From: Styela clava
Lineage: Eukaryota > Chordata > Ascidiacea > Stolidobranchia > Styelidae
DNA length: 64,000 bases
Direction of reading: 5' to 3'
NCBI RefSeq assembly: GCF_964204865.1
Contig: NC_135255.1
Coordinates: forward strand, 12,801,135-12,865,134
A model generated the notes under the pieces. It was given only the letters and a program-made list of their open reading frames with translations. It was not told the DNA's origin and did not search any database. The position numbers and the translations under genes were made by a program. Below are positions 27,443 through 39,610 of this stretch, piece by piece. Each line of letters begins with the position of its first letter. The first letter of the stretch is position 1.

Positions 27443-28381
27443 CTACAGTCCCTCTCCAACTTGAGTAAGTAGCATTTCATACAGCTCTCCATTTTTATCA
27501 ATACCTCCGATTGTACTTTGTTTTGACAAAAAATCTTTTCTGATGTCCTTGGAAATTCCCAAACATTTCATGTTATTTATAAAAGCCCCCAATTGTCCAA
27601 ATGTTATGTTAGCGATCGCTTCATCCATGCTATTTCGTTCCTCAGTATCGAGTTTACTCCAGTTTCTAATCGTACAACGGCGTTCTTTTTCTGAACTTAC
27701 CGATACCAAGAAAGCTTCTTCCCAGAACCTGGTTGATCGCCATATTGGTTGATTCGTTAAGTACTCGTACAGGTATTTCTCCTTGCGCGATGTTTCCACT
27801 TCGAAGTCAGTTGAGTGATGGTTAGGTTTAGTCATCCGCATTCTATCCATACTTTGTTTCATCTCAACTACGATGTCAAATTCTTTGAAAGCTCCTTTGC
27901 ATGTAATCAAAGCGTCTTTCAATTTGTTGTGTTTCTTCTGTTTTCTCTTATTCATCTTCTGCTGAGTATCTTGTTTCTTTTTATCAGTTTCATTACCTAA
28001 CTTATGGAGAAATTGTTCCAATGCAATTTGTGAGGGATTGGGTATATAATAATAAGTAAATGCCATGTTCATTAATATTCTTCCTGGTTTAAAGTTGTCT
28101 CCTTCGGCGCATTCAAACAGAACCAGTGCAAAACTGTGTAACAAATTGTAAAAAGTGATTTCGTTCACACATTTTGTGGTGCTTCGATAAGCGTCAACGT
28201 ACTTTGCAAAAATTAATCTCGAATCTGCGTTTTTCATACGTGTTCCAAAATCGTTATGTGTTTCGTGTGTTATCGAGAAAGGATTTTCAAAAATAGCATA
28301 AACATACTCGCGGATGAATTCTTCGTTTTCAGATAAAACGCCATCCACATTCAAACCAACTTCACCAACATCCGAATTCAT
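27443..28381 (-). CDS. KIAA0513-like: KIAA0513-type SBF2-domain protein, single exon
   Basis: 312 residues in one uninterrupted frame from ATG to TAG, encoded on the minus strand. Two blocks match the KIAA0513 family (Pfam SBF2 region): residues about 57-113, including FAKYVDAYRSTTKCVNE and FTYYYI, and about 204-293, including YLYEYLTNQPIW, RFWEEAFL, NITFGQLG and DFLSKQS. The linker between them (about 131-160) is Lys/Gln-rich and low in complexity. No signal peptide or membrane segment, so probably cytosolic. Vertebrate KIAA0513 is an adaptor-like protein of poorly known function. The absence of introns, unlike the other genes here, suggests a retrocopy or intron loss, but the reading frame is intact over its full length. 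The start is the first ATG after in-frame stops. Confidence 0.85.
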   Translation of the reverse strand: MNSDVGEVGLNVDGVLSENEEFIREYVYAIFENPFSITHETHNDFGTRMKNADSRLIFAKYVDAYRSTTKCVNEITFYNLLHSFALVLFECAEGDNFKPGRILMNMAFTYYYIPNPSQIALEQFLHKLGNETDKKKQDTQQKMNKRKQKKHNKLKDALITCKGAFKEFDIVVEMKQSMDRMRMTKPNHHSTDFEVETSRKEKYLYEYLTNQPIWRSTRFWEEAFLVSVSSEKERRCTIRNWSKLDTEERNSMDEAIANITFGQLGAFINNMKCLGISKDIRKDFLSKQSTIGGIDKNGELYEMLLTQVGEGL

Positions 28382-31300
28382 CGTTTAAGCTGGTATACTT
28401 ATTATATATATAAGAATTTCATTCTTTCTGCAACGAAAATAAAACAAAAGTAAGAAAAAAATCTCAACTATTTGGCACCACTTCAACATTATCTTCAACA
28501 TGTAATACACTGGGACATACGTGAGGCGCTCGAAATTGGGCCATAAATCAATCATTCCTTCACTATGTCTTTACAATTTTGTACATAACACCAGCAACGT
28601 TCGTTATCTCTCTGCCATAACGATTTGTTAAGAAATCGATGGCTTTCTGAAGAATGAATATACATAACAAATCCGCGGCTATATATTTGATTGTTCAATC
28701 ATGCTCGATCTATAATGCGGCAGTGCCCCTCCCCTCAAGTAGTCATCTCGTGATATAGCTAGATATAGAGTTCGACGCTATTAGATGATCTGAATCCAAG
28801 TTCTGGCAAAAACACAGAGCTTCCTGGTTTCGATATGACTTATCTGAGCTGAATTGAAAGCGAATTTTTCGGCTAACATACAATGGTATTGAATTCTTCA
28901 CTTATGCCGACATTTCACATGACGCATTTGTGTCATTCTATAGAAATATTGTATTCAACGACTCAAAAATTCTGTACCGAGCAATTCTTCGACTCTTTCA
29001 ATGGTTATATATCAATATTATTCAAAGTACTGAAAAACATTTTAGCTAAATATAAGTCCAGTTCAATTTTTTATAAATGTTTTGATTAATCCAGACTATT
29101 GAATGTAATCCAGCAACCGAATTACACTTTTAAAAATAGCCGTTGTTAGTTACTGCATTTAGCAGTAACTACGACTTGTTAAATTAACCTTATAGGAATC
29201 AAAAATAGAGATTGGTAGAATACTTGAAGACGTGTATTAGATTAAATTTAATTTAAATACTCCAAGAAGCTGATTAGATTTCTGAATTTTATTACAGCGT
29301 CTATCCCGTAGTTGGACTTTTATACTTGGCCGTTGACGGTGCTATGATACCAGATCAATATTACTATTCTGGTTACTGTATCGTTTCCGTTTTTATAATT
29401 CCTAGTCTATCAAAGTCTACGTGATTTGTACTCAACAATCTTTTGGTTATATCAGATCATGCAAAATTTCGTTTTTTGGGGAAAATTTCATATGAAAAAA
29501 CTAAATTTAGGCGACGACGTAAAATATTTCCACAGACAGCCGTGTTGCGACATCTTGTCAGTCGTATTATTTGATAGATCCGACTGAAACTGCCTAAAAT
29601 ATCACTTTAAAATTTCAATATTGAGTGGTTTAATGGCCTTGCATCACACTTCCACAATGATCATTGTTGTCTGCGTATGAGTACATACATGCCAGTCTCA
29701 GGAAGTCTGACTTTGGTCAGACGAAACGTTACAGAATAAAATGAAAAGAGAAAGGCAAGACCTCAAACGATTAGAAAAAAAAAACAGTATTTTGGCACAC
29801 GCTACTTCAATTACCCACGTATCAAAGATTTTAGTTGAAAAAACCGCATATTCATCGCATGCGAAAATTTAGAAAATACAACTCATTAATTCAACATCTA
29901 CCTCGACATACTAGATTTATTCCGATCTTCGCAATAATGCAAATACGGCAATCACTCGATGTAATCTGTACTTAACATACCATTGACCCGTCAGGTGTCT
30001 TACCAGCTGCCTAGTTTACAGCCCAAACCAACAAAATATGAAATTATCCTGGAATCTGACTGACGTAAATGCATAATAAGCTACAGGACGCAACATCGTT
30101 GACAACATCCGATTATAAATCACACGACGATTGAAGACGACAAATGAAATCACTTTTAGAGAATACATGGTGTATGTTATACATTCCGTGTCGTACATTA
30201 TGAAGATAGTCGCGAGTGCATGAGATGAGCAATAATAATATTTTCATAACATAGTCAGAATCTATTGCCCTCATGACGCTTTATATCAGAGGTCTTTTAA
30301 GAATGAAACTGAGTCAAAGCATGAAACGTATACGATGGTTTCTGGCATTGGATAATTTGCGCATTCACAGTAAGATAAATAATATCAATAGGGGACATTT
30401 AGGGTTCAGTTTGTTGCGGCATTGAGAAAACAATATCTTTTCGAATAAAATTCAAACACCGTTGAGCACATATACACAGCCTGATCTTAGGCTAACTCGA
30501 AATTAGTTACATTTCTCTACAAGTATTATACTTTGAAGATTTATTGATTGAGCTTTGCGTTCCATAATTCACTGTCTTGTTTTTAGGCGTGATCACATGA
30601 CTCCAATTGCTCTTGTTATATTTCCGCGTATCTAGATCACGCAGAATGAAAACTGTGGCATAATGAGATTAGTCATAAACTCATAAAATATTTTTGACCA
30701 TATACGGTTTTTGAACGAATTATTTAGTACAGATACATTTTCAACTTAATTCTGATTTTTTACACTAAATCAATTTTATAGTTACGAACCCAGGTCATTA
30801 GTCCTTTCTAACATGCGTATATTGCGTTATATAGTTATCAGATGTTAAAACAAATGTTCACAACGTTCTGTCACTATAGTACTTACTAACACAGTTATAT
30901 CGGTTTGTATCTGATACTCTAAATTTTGATTATATGGCAACCCAAACCTCACCTACGAGATATTTTGAGCACTTGAAGCGTTTACAAAAATCGACATAAC
31001 ATATCAGTATCATACCTTTAAATATGAATGGGATAACTTACGCAACTTCCTTATAGAATTTACACGTCTAAACTTGCGGTTCTAATTGGCTTTTAGCAAC
31101 CTAACCCTTCTCGTACAGGAAATATAAAAAGTATTGCGTTTTTACATTCATTTGCGTTACTGAGCAGCTGTAGCCGTCAGACAGTATATAACTAAACGTC
31201 AAACATTTCAAGATCAATTCGGTATTTATTACGTTCTTTATACAGTTGAAACGTGCAACAAGAACGTGCGAAATATTTACCCATATTATTTTAAAATCAT

Positions 31301-33155
31301 TGAGCATAGTTTCATAAAAGCGATGTGATTTCCTATAACACATAAAAATAATTCTTCGCGAAATACTTGTATTTCAGCTGAATAAATACATTGGTGGAGC
31401 AGGGTGGATTGGTCTTCGCGCTATACACGAGTCATACAAAAAACTTTGGGAAAATAAATAAAATGATATTTTAAATTACTGTATATCAAAAATAGACCCA
31501 AAGACTAATCGACGCTATGTTAATTAGAAAGATATTTATATTAAAGCTACCAAATTTACTGACACAAAGGATGAATTCTATCGTCACTCTGAATACTTGG
31601 ACAAGTTTGTCGTTTTATAACGAAAATGAATATTTTTATTAATATTCAAAGGTCAATTTTACATTCAAATATATGCAGATATATATATCTTCAGAATATC
31701 GGGCGTCACATAATTTAATTTAATTTTAATTTTACGGTCCGATTGAGGAGACTGCTTACTTATATCAAAAGTCAAATATACGTTTGACTATAAAGATTAG
31801 TGAAAAAATGCAGATATATTCAACTAACCATGGGCAATTGAAAGAACCCACTATACAGATCATACAGATTGTGTTCATCCTTGCTCAATGGCTGATCTCT
31901 GGGAATTTGTATCGTTTGATTTGAAATGAAAAGGAGGAAGTAATAAGCTATACCGTGTGAAAGGAATGCTGAATAAGATATCACTTATACGTACGAGGCA
32001 GAGACGAGAAACAGTTATTTAGTCGGCAATTCTTTTCCTGCGAACATGGCGCAAGAAATAATAGGAGATTAAATTTATTTGATCGTTTATACTATTATGA
32101 ATAATGATTTACTATTCTAAAAATCCGAATTTTTTTTAATCCAAGAGAGTTTGTGAGACTCTGTTAAGATCGACTTCAACCAAAATGTTTTGACTATAGC
32201 GGTTAGTCGTTATATCGAGGTATAGCCCACCCTGTAAAATTTTGAGAAATTCGGTTGTCATCAAAATTAGTAAGCATTGGAGTGGCAAACGGACGAGTAG
32301 AAATGTAGCAATATTTTAAGAGTCTGAAAAGAAGATTTAAAGCGAAAGTTGGGTATATTTTATGCTAGACAATTATGCAATGGTATATCGTTTGCCTGTA
32401 TATATAGTGTATTGAACGAAAGCTCTGTGAAATTTTTACTCCAGGAAATCGACATTCTTATCTTGTGGTAATCCTGAATAAAGTAACGAAGAGACCCTAC
32501 AAAAATGAACATCACATTTTTAAAAATGGCTAGTCACTATCTGATTACAAACATTTTGAAGAATTGGCTTGACTTTTTCCAAATGGTTTTATTTTTGTGA
32601 ACGAATGATTCCGTCAGTTGGCGCTAAAGATCAGGATTCATACAATCTTGTCGAGAGATATATCGCATTAGGCGCAGTTTTGTACTTGGCATCCCATGTG
32701 ATAGGTAGCTAATTTCATTAGACGGTATTTTTACGATAGCAAGACATGAAAAGTTAGTAGAATTAATTTCCAGGCAGAAATTTCAAGCATGTAATATATT
32801 CATGAGCATTGGTGGGATTCGAGGGGTTCTCGGAATTCCGTGATGATTAGCGAAACCGTTCTTGTATTTTAGACGTTGGAAGACCGCAGTTGACAATCAA
32901 TTATATATGGCGCTTCGAAAGCTATGTATTAGATTTATGTAAATCGTGTCATGTTCATGTACCTTGCATAGTGACACACGCACATTTTCTGAAATGAGAG
33001 AACCCGTTGTTAGCGACGTCGATACAAAAGAAAACCTGTTATTGGAATTCTGAATCTCATCACTGTTTGTGTGTGAATAATAGTAATCCGATTTTTTAAC
33101 AGTTGATTTAATTAATCAGAAATGTTTTTATTCATGAACAACTGTTTGTATAAAC
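28382..33155. other. Intergenic stretch, no gene recognised
   Basis: Open frames here are under 85 codons, with no domain and no consistent splice partners. It contains a hairpin plus GAAAC motif at 29697-29727 (listed separately). Otherwise AT-rich, apparently non-coding sequence. Confidence 0.45.
29697..29739 (+). other. Hammerhead-like motif before AATAAA
   Basis: CTCAGGA is followed by a perfect 7-bp hairpin (GTCTGAC, loop TTTG, GTCAGAC) and then GAAAC, ending with AATAAA at 29734-29739. The order matches the hammerhead core CTGANGA, stem II, GAAA, with one mismatch (C for G). Such motifs are known at the ends of Penelope-like and other retroelements. Stems I and III are not convincing, so an inactive retroelement tail is the cautious reading. 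Confidence 0.35.
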
Positions 33156-33817
33156 CAGGGGTGGCCAACACGTCGATCGCGTCTGATGTTGAGTGAATTT
33201 GATAACATACCCCAAAATATTTCTATTAACCAATTGTGTGGTTTAAAACAGAAAGAATATAATACTGCAAATGCGCAAAATAAGATATATATACTGTATA
33301 TAGTATTTGAGTCTGGGCAAGCCCTATATAGCATATTATTACGTAACAAATGCAAGTTTTGCCGCTGCCAAGGTTTAAAAATGAAGTGCCGAATGGTTTA
33401 AAAATATAGAGTTATTTTTCGCTGTTTAGACAATACATGAATACTTGGCAAGATTACTTGAGGATATTTCAACATTTACGACTAAAAATTGGCCAAGTCC
33501 TATATCTGAATTGTATGAATTGAATATATCTTGAATGAATGATGAAACATTTACTCTGGGCACAATTAAACAATCGAATTAACAACTAAATTGAACATGA
33601 AAAATACAAATTTTGTGTCGATTTCAGTAGAAATTCGCCCACAAAGCCGAGCTTATTGGCAGCGGTGGATTTTTTTTGTATGCGTGTGTGCAGTTATCTG
33701 CATTTCAGTATCCATTCGTTTTTGTGTAGGACCTTATTACCGATCAGTCGATCGCGAGCTATTTGAAGATTTTAGTCGATCGCGGTCGAAGGCAGGTTGA
33801 CCATCCCTGGTATAAAC
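33148..33817. mobile_element. hAT MITE, 654 bp, with 8-bp target duplication
   Basis: The element spans 33156-33809. It starts CAGGGGTGGCCAACACGTCG and its right end is CAGGTTGACCATCCCTG, the reverse complement of a near-identical terminus. GTATAAAC flanks it directly on both sides (33148-33155 and 33810-33817), a perfect 8-bp target-site duplication, diagnostic of the hAT superfamily. Subterminal CGATCGCG motifs occur at both ends. There is no transposase frame, so it is non-autonomous. The intact duplication suggests a fairly recent insertion. Confidence 0.88.
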
Positions 33818-36800
33818 CAAATGACTCCGCTTCTGGACACTTATTAATAATTATAATAAAGATAATGTTTATTGGTATAATATACAGTTAACGCTTAATA
33901 ATATAATTTGTCGATTTGATTTGTGACTATATTATTACGGGATTCATATTTTACTAGTTTTAAATACGAATTTATGTCAAGAAAATTTTGATGATATAAC
34001 ATATCAAACCTAGGTCCTGCATCCAAAGCATAACGTCATTCAAATTGTATTTCACAGTCTGTCTTCTTTCCATGCGCTGTCGTTTGAAGATATAGAAGTT
34101 TAAAATAAATTTCAATGACATTTAGAACTATCACAGGCTTCTTTTGTGCGTAATTCTTAACGATTGAAGTAGGGTGTGGCTTCATGCGTGAATGAAATTC
34201 CGACTTGAGAAGCACTCGACATCAACATTGAAGAATACTTATCGCTTCATTCAAGGTAGTATGTTGCCGAAAGATAATAAAACGATGCCAAAAGTTAGAT
34301 TTAGTAAGATAACGAGAAACTTTGAAAGTGACAAAAAGAAAATCTTTGAAATTAAATCATATAAATTTATTCAAAAGCTGCTCGAAAATGAACTAAAGAG
34401 TAGTAATTTTGAAACCTATAGGAGAAATAGTTCAAATATTTGTAGGTTATGTGCACAGCAGGAATCTTCTTCTCAAATACCTGGGCAGATAATTCAGTAG
34501 TTATGAGCGCAAAGTTGAAGTCGTTAAAGCCAGCAAACATCTCGTAAAGAATAGAGCGTATTACAGCGAAAGATTTGGACTTAGACGACCCCATCAACCA
34601 TAAGTAAAAATAGAGAAAGTCAATGAATGGCAGAGGTTATTGCGACCAGATAGTTATGCGGCCGTAAAATTTATAGAGCTGTGTGGGTATTGCATTGCTT
34701 TCTACATATAAAATATCTGCGTATTTATGTAAATCTAAGTATATATATAAATATAAATCATATCAGACGATCACCTGTCAAGGACGGAACATTAATGACT
34801 AATGCGTGTTGAAGTAAAAGAATGATGTTGGCGAAAGGTGATTGCATATTTATAGAAATTATTCCACCTACCGCATTTTGTGATTTCATCAACGTTATCC
34901 CGTTAACAGACAGCTTAATAATCAAACCCGAAGGTTTATTTTGACGTATGTTGTTACATCGTATATACGGATGAATTACTCTCAAACATTGGATGATTCA
35001 TGCCTTCACAATCTGCCTTTGTGTGATAATTCGATGTCACGCCTACTATATGGACTAAATGCCTGATATGGTATACAAGAAATAACGTTTGGTTGTATTC
35101 TGGGTGGAAGCTCTGCTGCTTTTATTTTGTGTGATATATCAGCAACTTAGCCATACTTATTGGACATTACAGTACAGACGATTTTGACGACAGATTATTA
35201 AACAAACAAGTTCGCCTTTTAATAATTGGACGCTCTCATCTTTAATATGGCTTCCCTATGACACAAGTACTTTAGCTTTAGTTGTTGATCGTACTTGACT
35301 TCTATAATGAATCATTGTAAGTTGGAGTTCAACATTTCATTTAGATATATACCTTCGTAATTCAGGCAGAAGATAAAAGCTCTCATTGCAGGCAGTATCT
35401 CTAAATTTGGGAAGATGGGAGTAAGACTTATCTTTTTGGTAACACAGTATAGTAAAGCCTCTCGAACCGTTTTTGAAATCCATATATACAGATATGTACT
35501 CGAGTACCAGCGTCAAAGCGTAACGTAAATTCCTAGCCGGCTATTGTTATCTATTCTATCTGCTAATAAATCCTTAGGAATGTAGAAATTGAATCGGGCG
35601 ATATTAGAAGCCAGTATAATAGATATTCGAGCTATCTTATTCGACTGATAGCAGTAGATTGAAAGTCGTAATATGTATTGGTCTATGAAATGTTTCTCCA
35701 ATGAGTTCAATCACGTATTTTAGAATGACGTATGCAATCTATTCAGTTGTCGTCTTTGTATTCAATTCAACAACTTTTGAAAGATAAGTATCAATTTTAA
35801 AAACGAACAAAGACAACCAAAACAGTCAGGTTTTGTTAAATTTGTTACAATACGCCGACTGTAAATACCTTTATTAGGTCGACCAGATAAAAGGGACATT
35901 TGTAACCACGTTGAGCGGACAAGGCTTGAGTTTATAGATTTAAACTATTTGCGACAAGCTATAAGTTTGTTTTGAACGGTGTTGGACTTCAGAATAAGTT
36001 ATTAGTTTGAGCGCTTCCCATGTAGTACTGTTCATACCCAAATATTAATAAGATAATTACAGTAAACTCCTCTTGATTTTAACTAGTTTTGTTCAACGTC
36101 TTTTAGCGTTAGTTCCGGGGTTGACATTATGAAAATTCCAACGAGATTACAATATTCTTTACGGGTTATGAACGCATCGTTGAAAAACCATCCATTAAGC
36201 GCTTAACGAAGTTCCTGAAACGACATTTTATATAAGTCCTTTTTGTAAAACCGCGTTTGTTTGCAAAACGGTATAGGGCGTGCGTGGGTGACAGTATACA
36301 TACGAAGTTTCTCGGAGAACTATACGTTATGGTCGAAGATATGTAGACTTATTGACACACCAAGCGACAACGGTTTCCGATTTTTGCGTCAGTCGATTTA
36401 ATAAGAAAGTTTATCCGGTTAAGTGTGAGTTGAGATGGGCAAGTGCACTAAAGACCAATATGCGTGAAGGAGTGAAATATTTCATCTATGTAAATTGTAT
36501 GAATATATATATATATATATCTTTTTTTACGGTTGATTTACAAGGATATTATCCACGCTTATTAAATCAGATTGAACCCCCGGAAAGCTTGGCAACCGGG
36601 ACTAAGTCATGTTTGCTTTGAATAATTGAGAGAAATCGTAGAAGTGACTTTCATGGATTCAGTTATAGTTAAAATAGTGACAGTTGTGTGTCCTGTCCTA
36701 CTTTGGTATCTTTGTGAACTATTGAATAACCAGGAATCAATTCATTTTTGATAACACACACAACTCATTCTAGCAGCAACGAGTCGAAGCCACAGGGGCA

Positions 36801-36954
36801 CTTTTCAGATATATGATGGGATCAAATCACGCCTAAATAGAGAAGAAACAATTTTCTGTTTGGGAAACTGTTCCAAAATAGTTTACTTTGCCGCCTTCAA
36901 TCAAGTAATCTTAAAGAAAGCCAAAACCAGTAATAACCCAAGCATCAGTTATCA
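33818..36954. other. Intergenic stretch, one weak ORF
   Basis: No recognisable gene. The open frame 34192-34500 is listed separately as doubtful. A second frame at 36352-36621 spans a TA microsatellite (36504-36520) and is probably chance. Confidence 0.4.
34192..34500 (+). CDS. Doubtful 102-codon ORF, Lys/Ser-rich
   Basis: A single uninterrupted frame from an ATG. The product is hydrophilic and basic (rich in K, S, N, F, I), with no signal peptide, membrane segment or recognised domain. The last third contains CRLCAQQ, but too few cysteines for a zinc finger. Length and composition are only slightly better than chance frames in this window. It could be a small gene, an exon of a larger gene or noise. 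Confidence 0.15.
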   Translation: MKFRLEKHSTSTLKNTYRFIQGSMLPKDNKTMPKVRFSKITRNFESDKKKIFEIKSYKFIQKLLENELKSSNFETYRRNSSNICRLCAQQESSSQIPGQIIQ

Positions 36955-37527
36955 TATAGCATAAATGATTGGTAGATAAATGTGATGTTACCGTATATTG
37001 CTACTTCGTAGACCGTCTCAGAACTGCCAGTCGCCCGTTCACCCTTCAGCTTCAATGCCCACGTTAATGAAGATGCGTTAAAAATCTCTATATGTTTTTA
37101 TTCGTAAATTTCCACAACACATAGAATATAAATCTTATAACATTTATCCAGACTAGCTTAGAATGGTTTACATCGTCTTCTCCTATCGAAAGATATCGGA
37201 GTCGTATTTATACGTTGATCATAAATCCAATTAAATGCTGTAAACGTGAGCTCGTGATTCACGTTATAAACAGAAATTCCTATTATCTCAATAAGGGTAA
37301 TTATGTACATCGTACGGATGGGAACTTAGATATAATTATTTCAATCAGTGCCAAAGGTCTTGAGAATATAGATTTTAATTTGATAATGACTGGATGGAAC
37401 ATAATATGTTCTTAAAACTGGTGTAATTTGATTCCTACGAAAGTCTTTGTTCGAATTTTGGGAAAAATTAACTTTGTTTTCATATTTTTAACATGAAATG
37501 GGGTACATTTGGGGGTTAGTTGCTATA
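36955..37527 (+). repeat. 573-bp repeat, copy 1
   Basis: Direct repeat of 38845-39417 at a constant offset of 1890 bp. Four mismatches fall in the first 25 bases; the remaining 548 bases read as identical. The unit is bounded by a short inverted repeat, TATAGCA at the left and TGCTATA at the right. The 66-codon frame inside (37215-37415) is present in both copies only because the DNA is duplicated. It could be a MITE family, a pair of long terminal repeats or a recent segmental duplication. Confidence 0.85.
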
Positions 37528-38844
37528 TTATCTCCCCATCTTATTAACTGGAAGTTTAAAGATTTGGCAACTCTAATAAATTGAAAATATATAGAAAAAT
37601 ACAATACACAATGCTAAAATTAATGATATAGGTCAAAAAAAATATTTACATGTATATGATCTACAATGAGACACGACATTGAAATAAAGAAGAGTTTATA
37701 GAAAGAGTAAAGATTGTAAAGTAGAATTACAGAAGGATGGCGTATTTTTATTTTAAAAATTTTGGTTTGGACGGTTAAAACATATTTTCAATTTAATGTA
37801 TTTCGCTAAGTTAAAATACTTATACTCGCTTTATCGCATTGTTACGATTTTGTAGACCCAGTTGGTCAATATATGCTTGTCCCATGTCGGGAAGAAAAAA
37901 CGCATTTTTAAGTTTATGCCATCTCAGGGCTTTTTTGAAAAAATAACGCTTTTGGATACAATTTTTGTTTAACGAGCTTATTATTTCACCGTTCTATATG
38001 ACGGCTTTGTAAATAATTTAAAGTATGACTCGCTCGAATCTACTTTTAGAAAGCATTTTAATTCCAACGAAATCTATTTAATCGAAAAGGAATGCTAATC
38101 ACAAATATTCAATAATATAAATCTTTTTAAAGGTATTTGAAATTAGACTATTCAAAGTTGTTACCATTAATTAATTTATAAAAATTGAAAACCGAATGAA
38201 ACGCCATGTATATATAAGAAGAAAAAGAAGTACTTTACCTTAGTATTAGTGGAAGAATGAAAAATGTCTGTCTCAATGAGGAGAAAAACCTGCAAATCAC
38301 GAAACAAATTGTAGGATGACATGCTCCTGATCTGTATATCCATTATGTATGCGCGAAAATATCTCTATTGTTTGGAATAGAGCGCGTAATTTACCGTAAA
38401 ACAGTCCATATAGTTCATTGTTTTCAACAGTTCGTTTTTGATTAGGTTTTTCACCTCGAACATATATCATGTTCTAAAAGAGTTCATTTCGATCGATGTT
38501 CAATACAGTCCATATTCATGATTTTAACGTTTCCAGAGTCCGTTACCATAGTTCAACTGTTTTCAATTGAGATTATTGTCTTTTCATAATGTTTTTGATT
38601 ATTTCGGCTTGTCAACAATTTGCTACTTCAATCGTTGTTCCAGGCAATTTGAATGTCCTCGACGTTCGTAAGTTGGTCGAATTTGATTTTTGCACGTTTT
38701 GGAGAGACGGTTTCTCGGCACTTATTGAAAGCTTTCGCTTGGTCAGCTTTTTGGTTGATTCCGTCAAATTGTTGCTTGTCCTGATTGTTGTCCGTTGATC
38801 TGGTCCGTTTCAGAAGGTTAATTCAAGTCGGTTTTGTCACCATT
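37528..38844. other. 1.3-kb spacer between the two 573-bp repeats
   Basis: Contains no open frame longer than 69 codons and no reverse transcriptase, gag or transposase motif. If the repeats are terminal repeats of one element, this is a non-coding interior. I see no primer-binding-site or polypurine-tract signal that settles the matter. Confidence 0.5.
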
Positions 38845-39417
38845 TATAGCATATATGGTTGTTAGATGAATGTGATGTTACCGTATATTGCTACTTCGTA
38901 GACCGTCTCAGAACTGCCAGTCGCCCGTTCACCCTTCAGCTTCAATGCCCACGTTAATGAAGATGCGTTAAAAATCTCTATATGTTTTTATTCGTAAATT
39001 TCCACAACACATAGAATATAAATCTTATAACATTTATCCAGACTAGCTTAGAATGGTTTACATCGTCTTCTCCTATCGAAAGATATCGGAGTCGTATTTA
39101 TACGTTGATCATAAATCCAATTAAATGCTGTAAACGTGAGCTCGTGATTCACGTTATAAACAGAAATTCCTATTATCTCAATAAGGGTAATTATGTACAT
39201 CGTACGGATGGGAACTTAGATATAATTATTTCAATCAGTGCCAAAGGTCTTGAGAATATAGATTTTAATTTGATAATGACTGGATGGAACATAATATGTT
39301 CTTAAAACTGGTGTAATTTGATTCCTACGAAAGTCTTTGTTCGAATTTTGGGAAAAATTAACTTTGTTTTCATATTTTTAACATGAAATGGGGTACATTT
39401 GGGGGTTAGTTGCTATA
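38845..39417 (+). repeat. 573-bp repeat, copy 2
   Basis: Second copy of 36955-37527, with the same TATAGCA...TGCTATA ends. It ends 193 bp before the start codon of the NtA-domain gene, so it probably overlaps that gene's promoter region. ATCAGT follows this copy directly and also occurs just before copy 1 (36944-36949), which might be a duplication flanking the whole two-repeat unit; the placement at the left is not exact. Confidence 0.85.
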
Positions 39418-39610
39418 ATCAGTCAAACACCTTAAGTCAGTAATATAGCCATGAACCAGGAAATCACTATTAGAGCAATACTTACTACCTAAAAAATTGT
39501 AAATAAGTCACTAGCCACAGTTTATGTGAGTCTATCTTCCATTGTATTTCATCAGCTAAAAGTGTAAATAATATATTATAATTTTGATGATGGATTGACA
39601 AATAATTGAC

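Noticed and set aside
36504-36520. TA microsatellite as a promoter TATA element
   Set aside because: No credible gene starts downstream at the right distance; simple TA runs are common throughout the window.
37215-37415. 66-codon ORF present in two identical copies
   Set aside because: Identity comes from the 573-bp DNA duplication, so it is no evidence of protein conservation.
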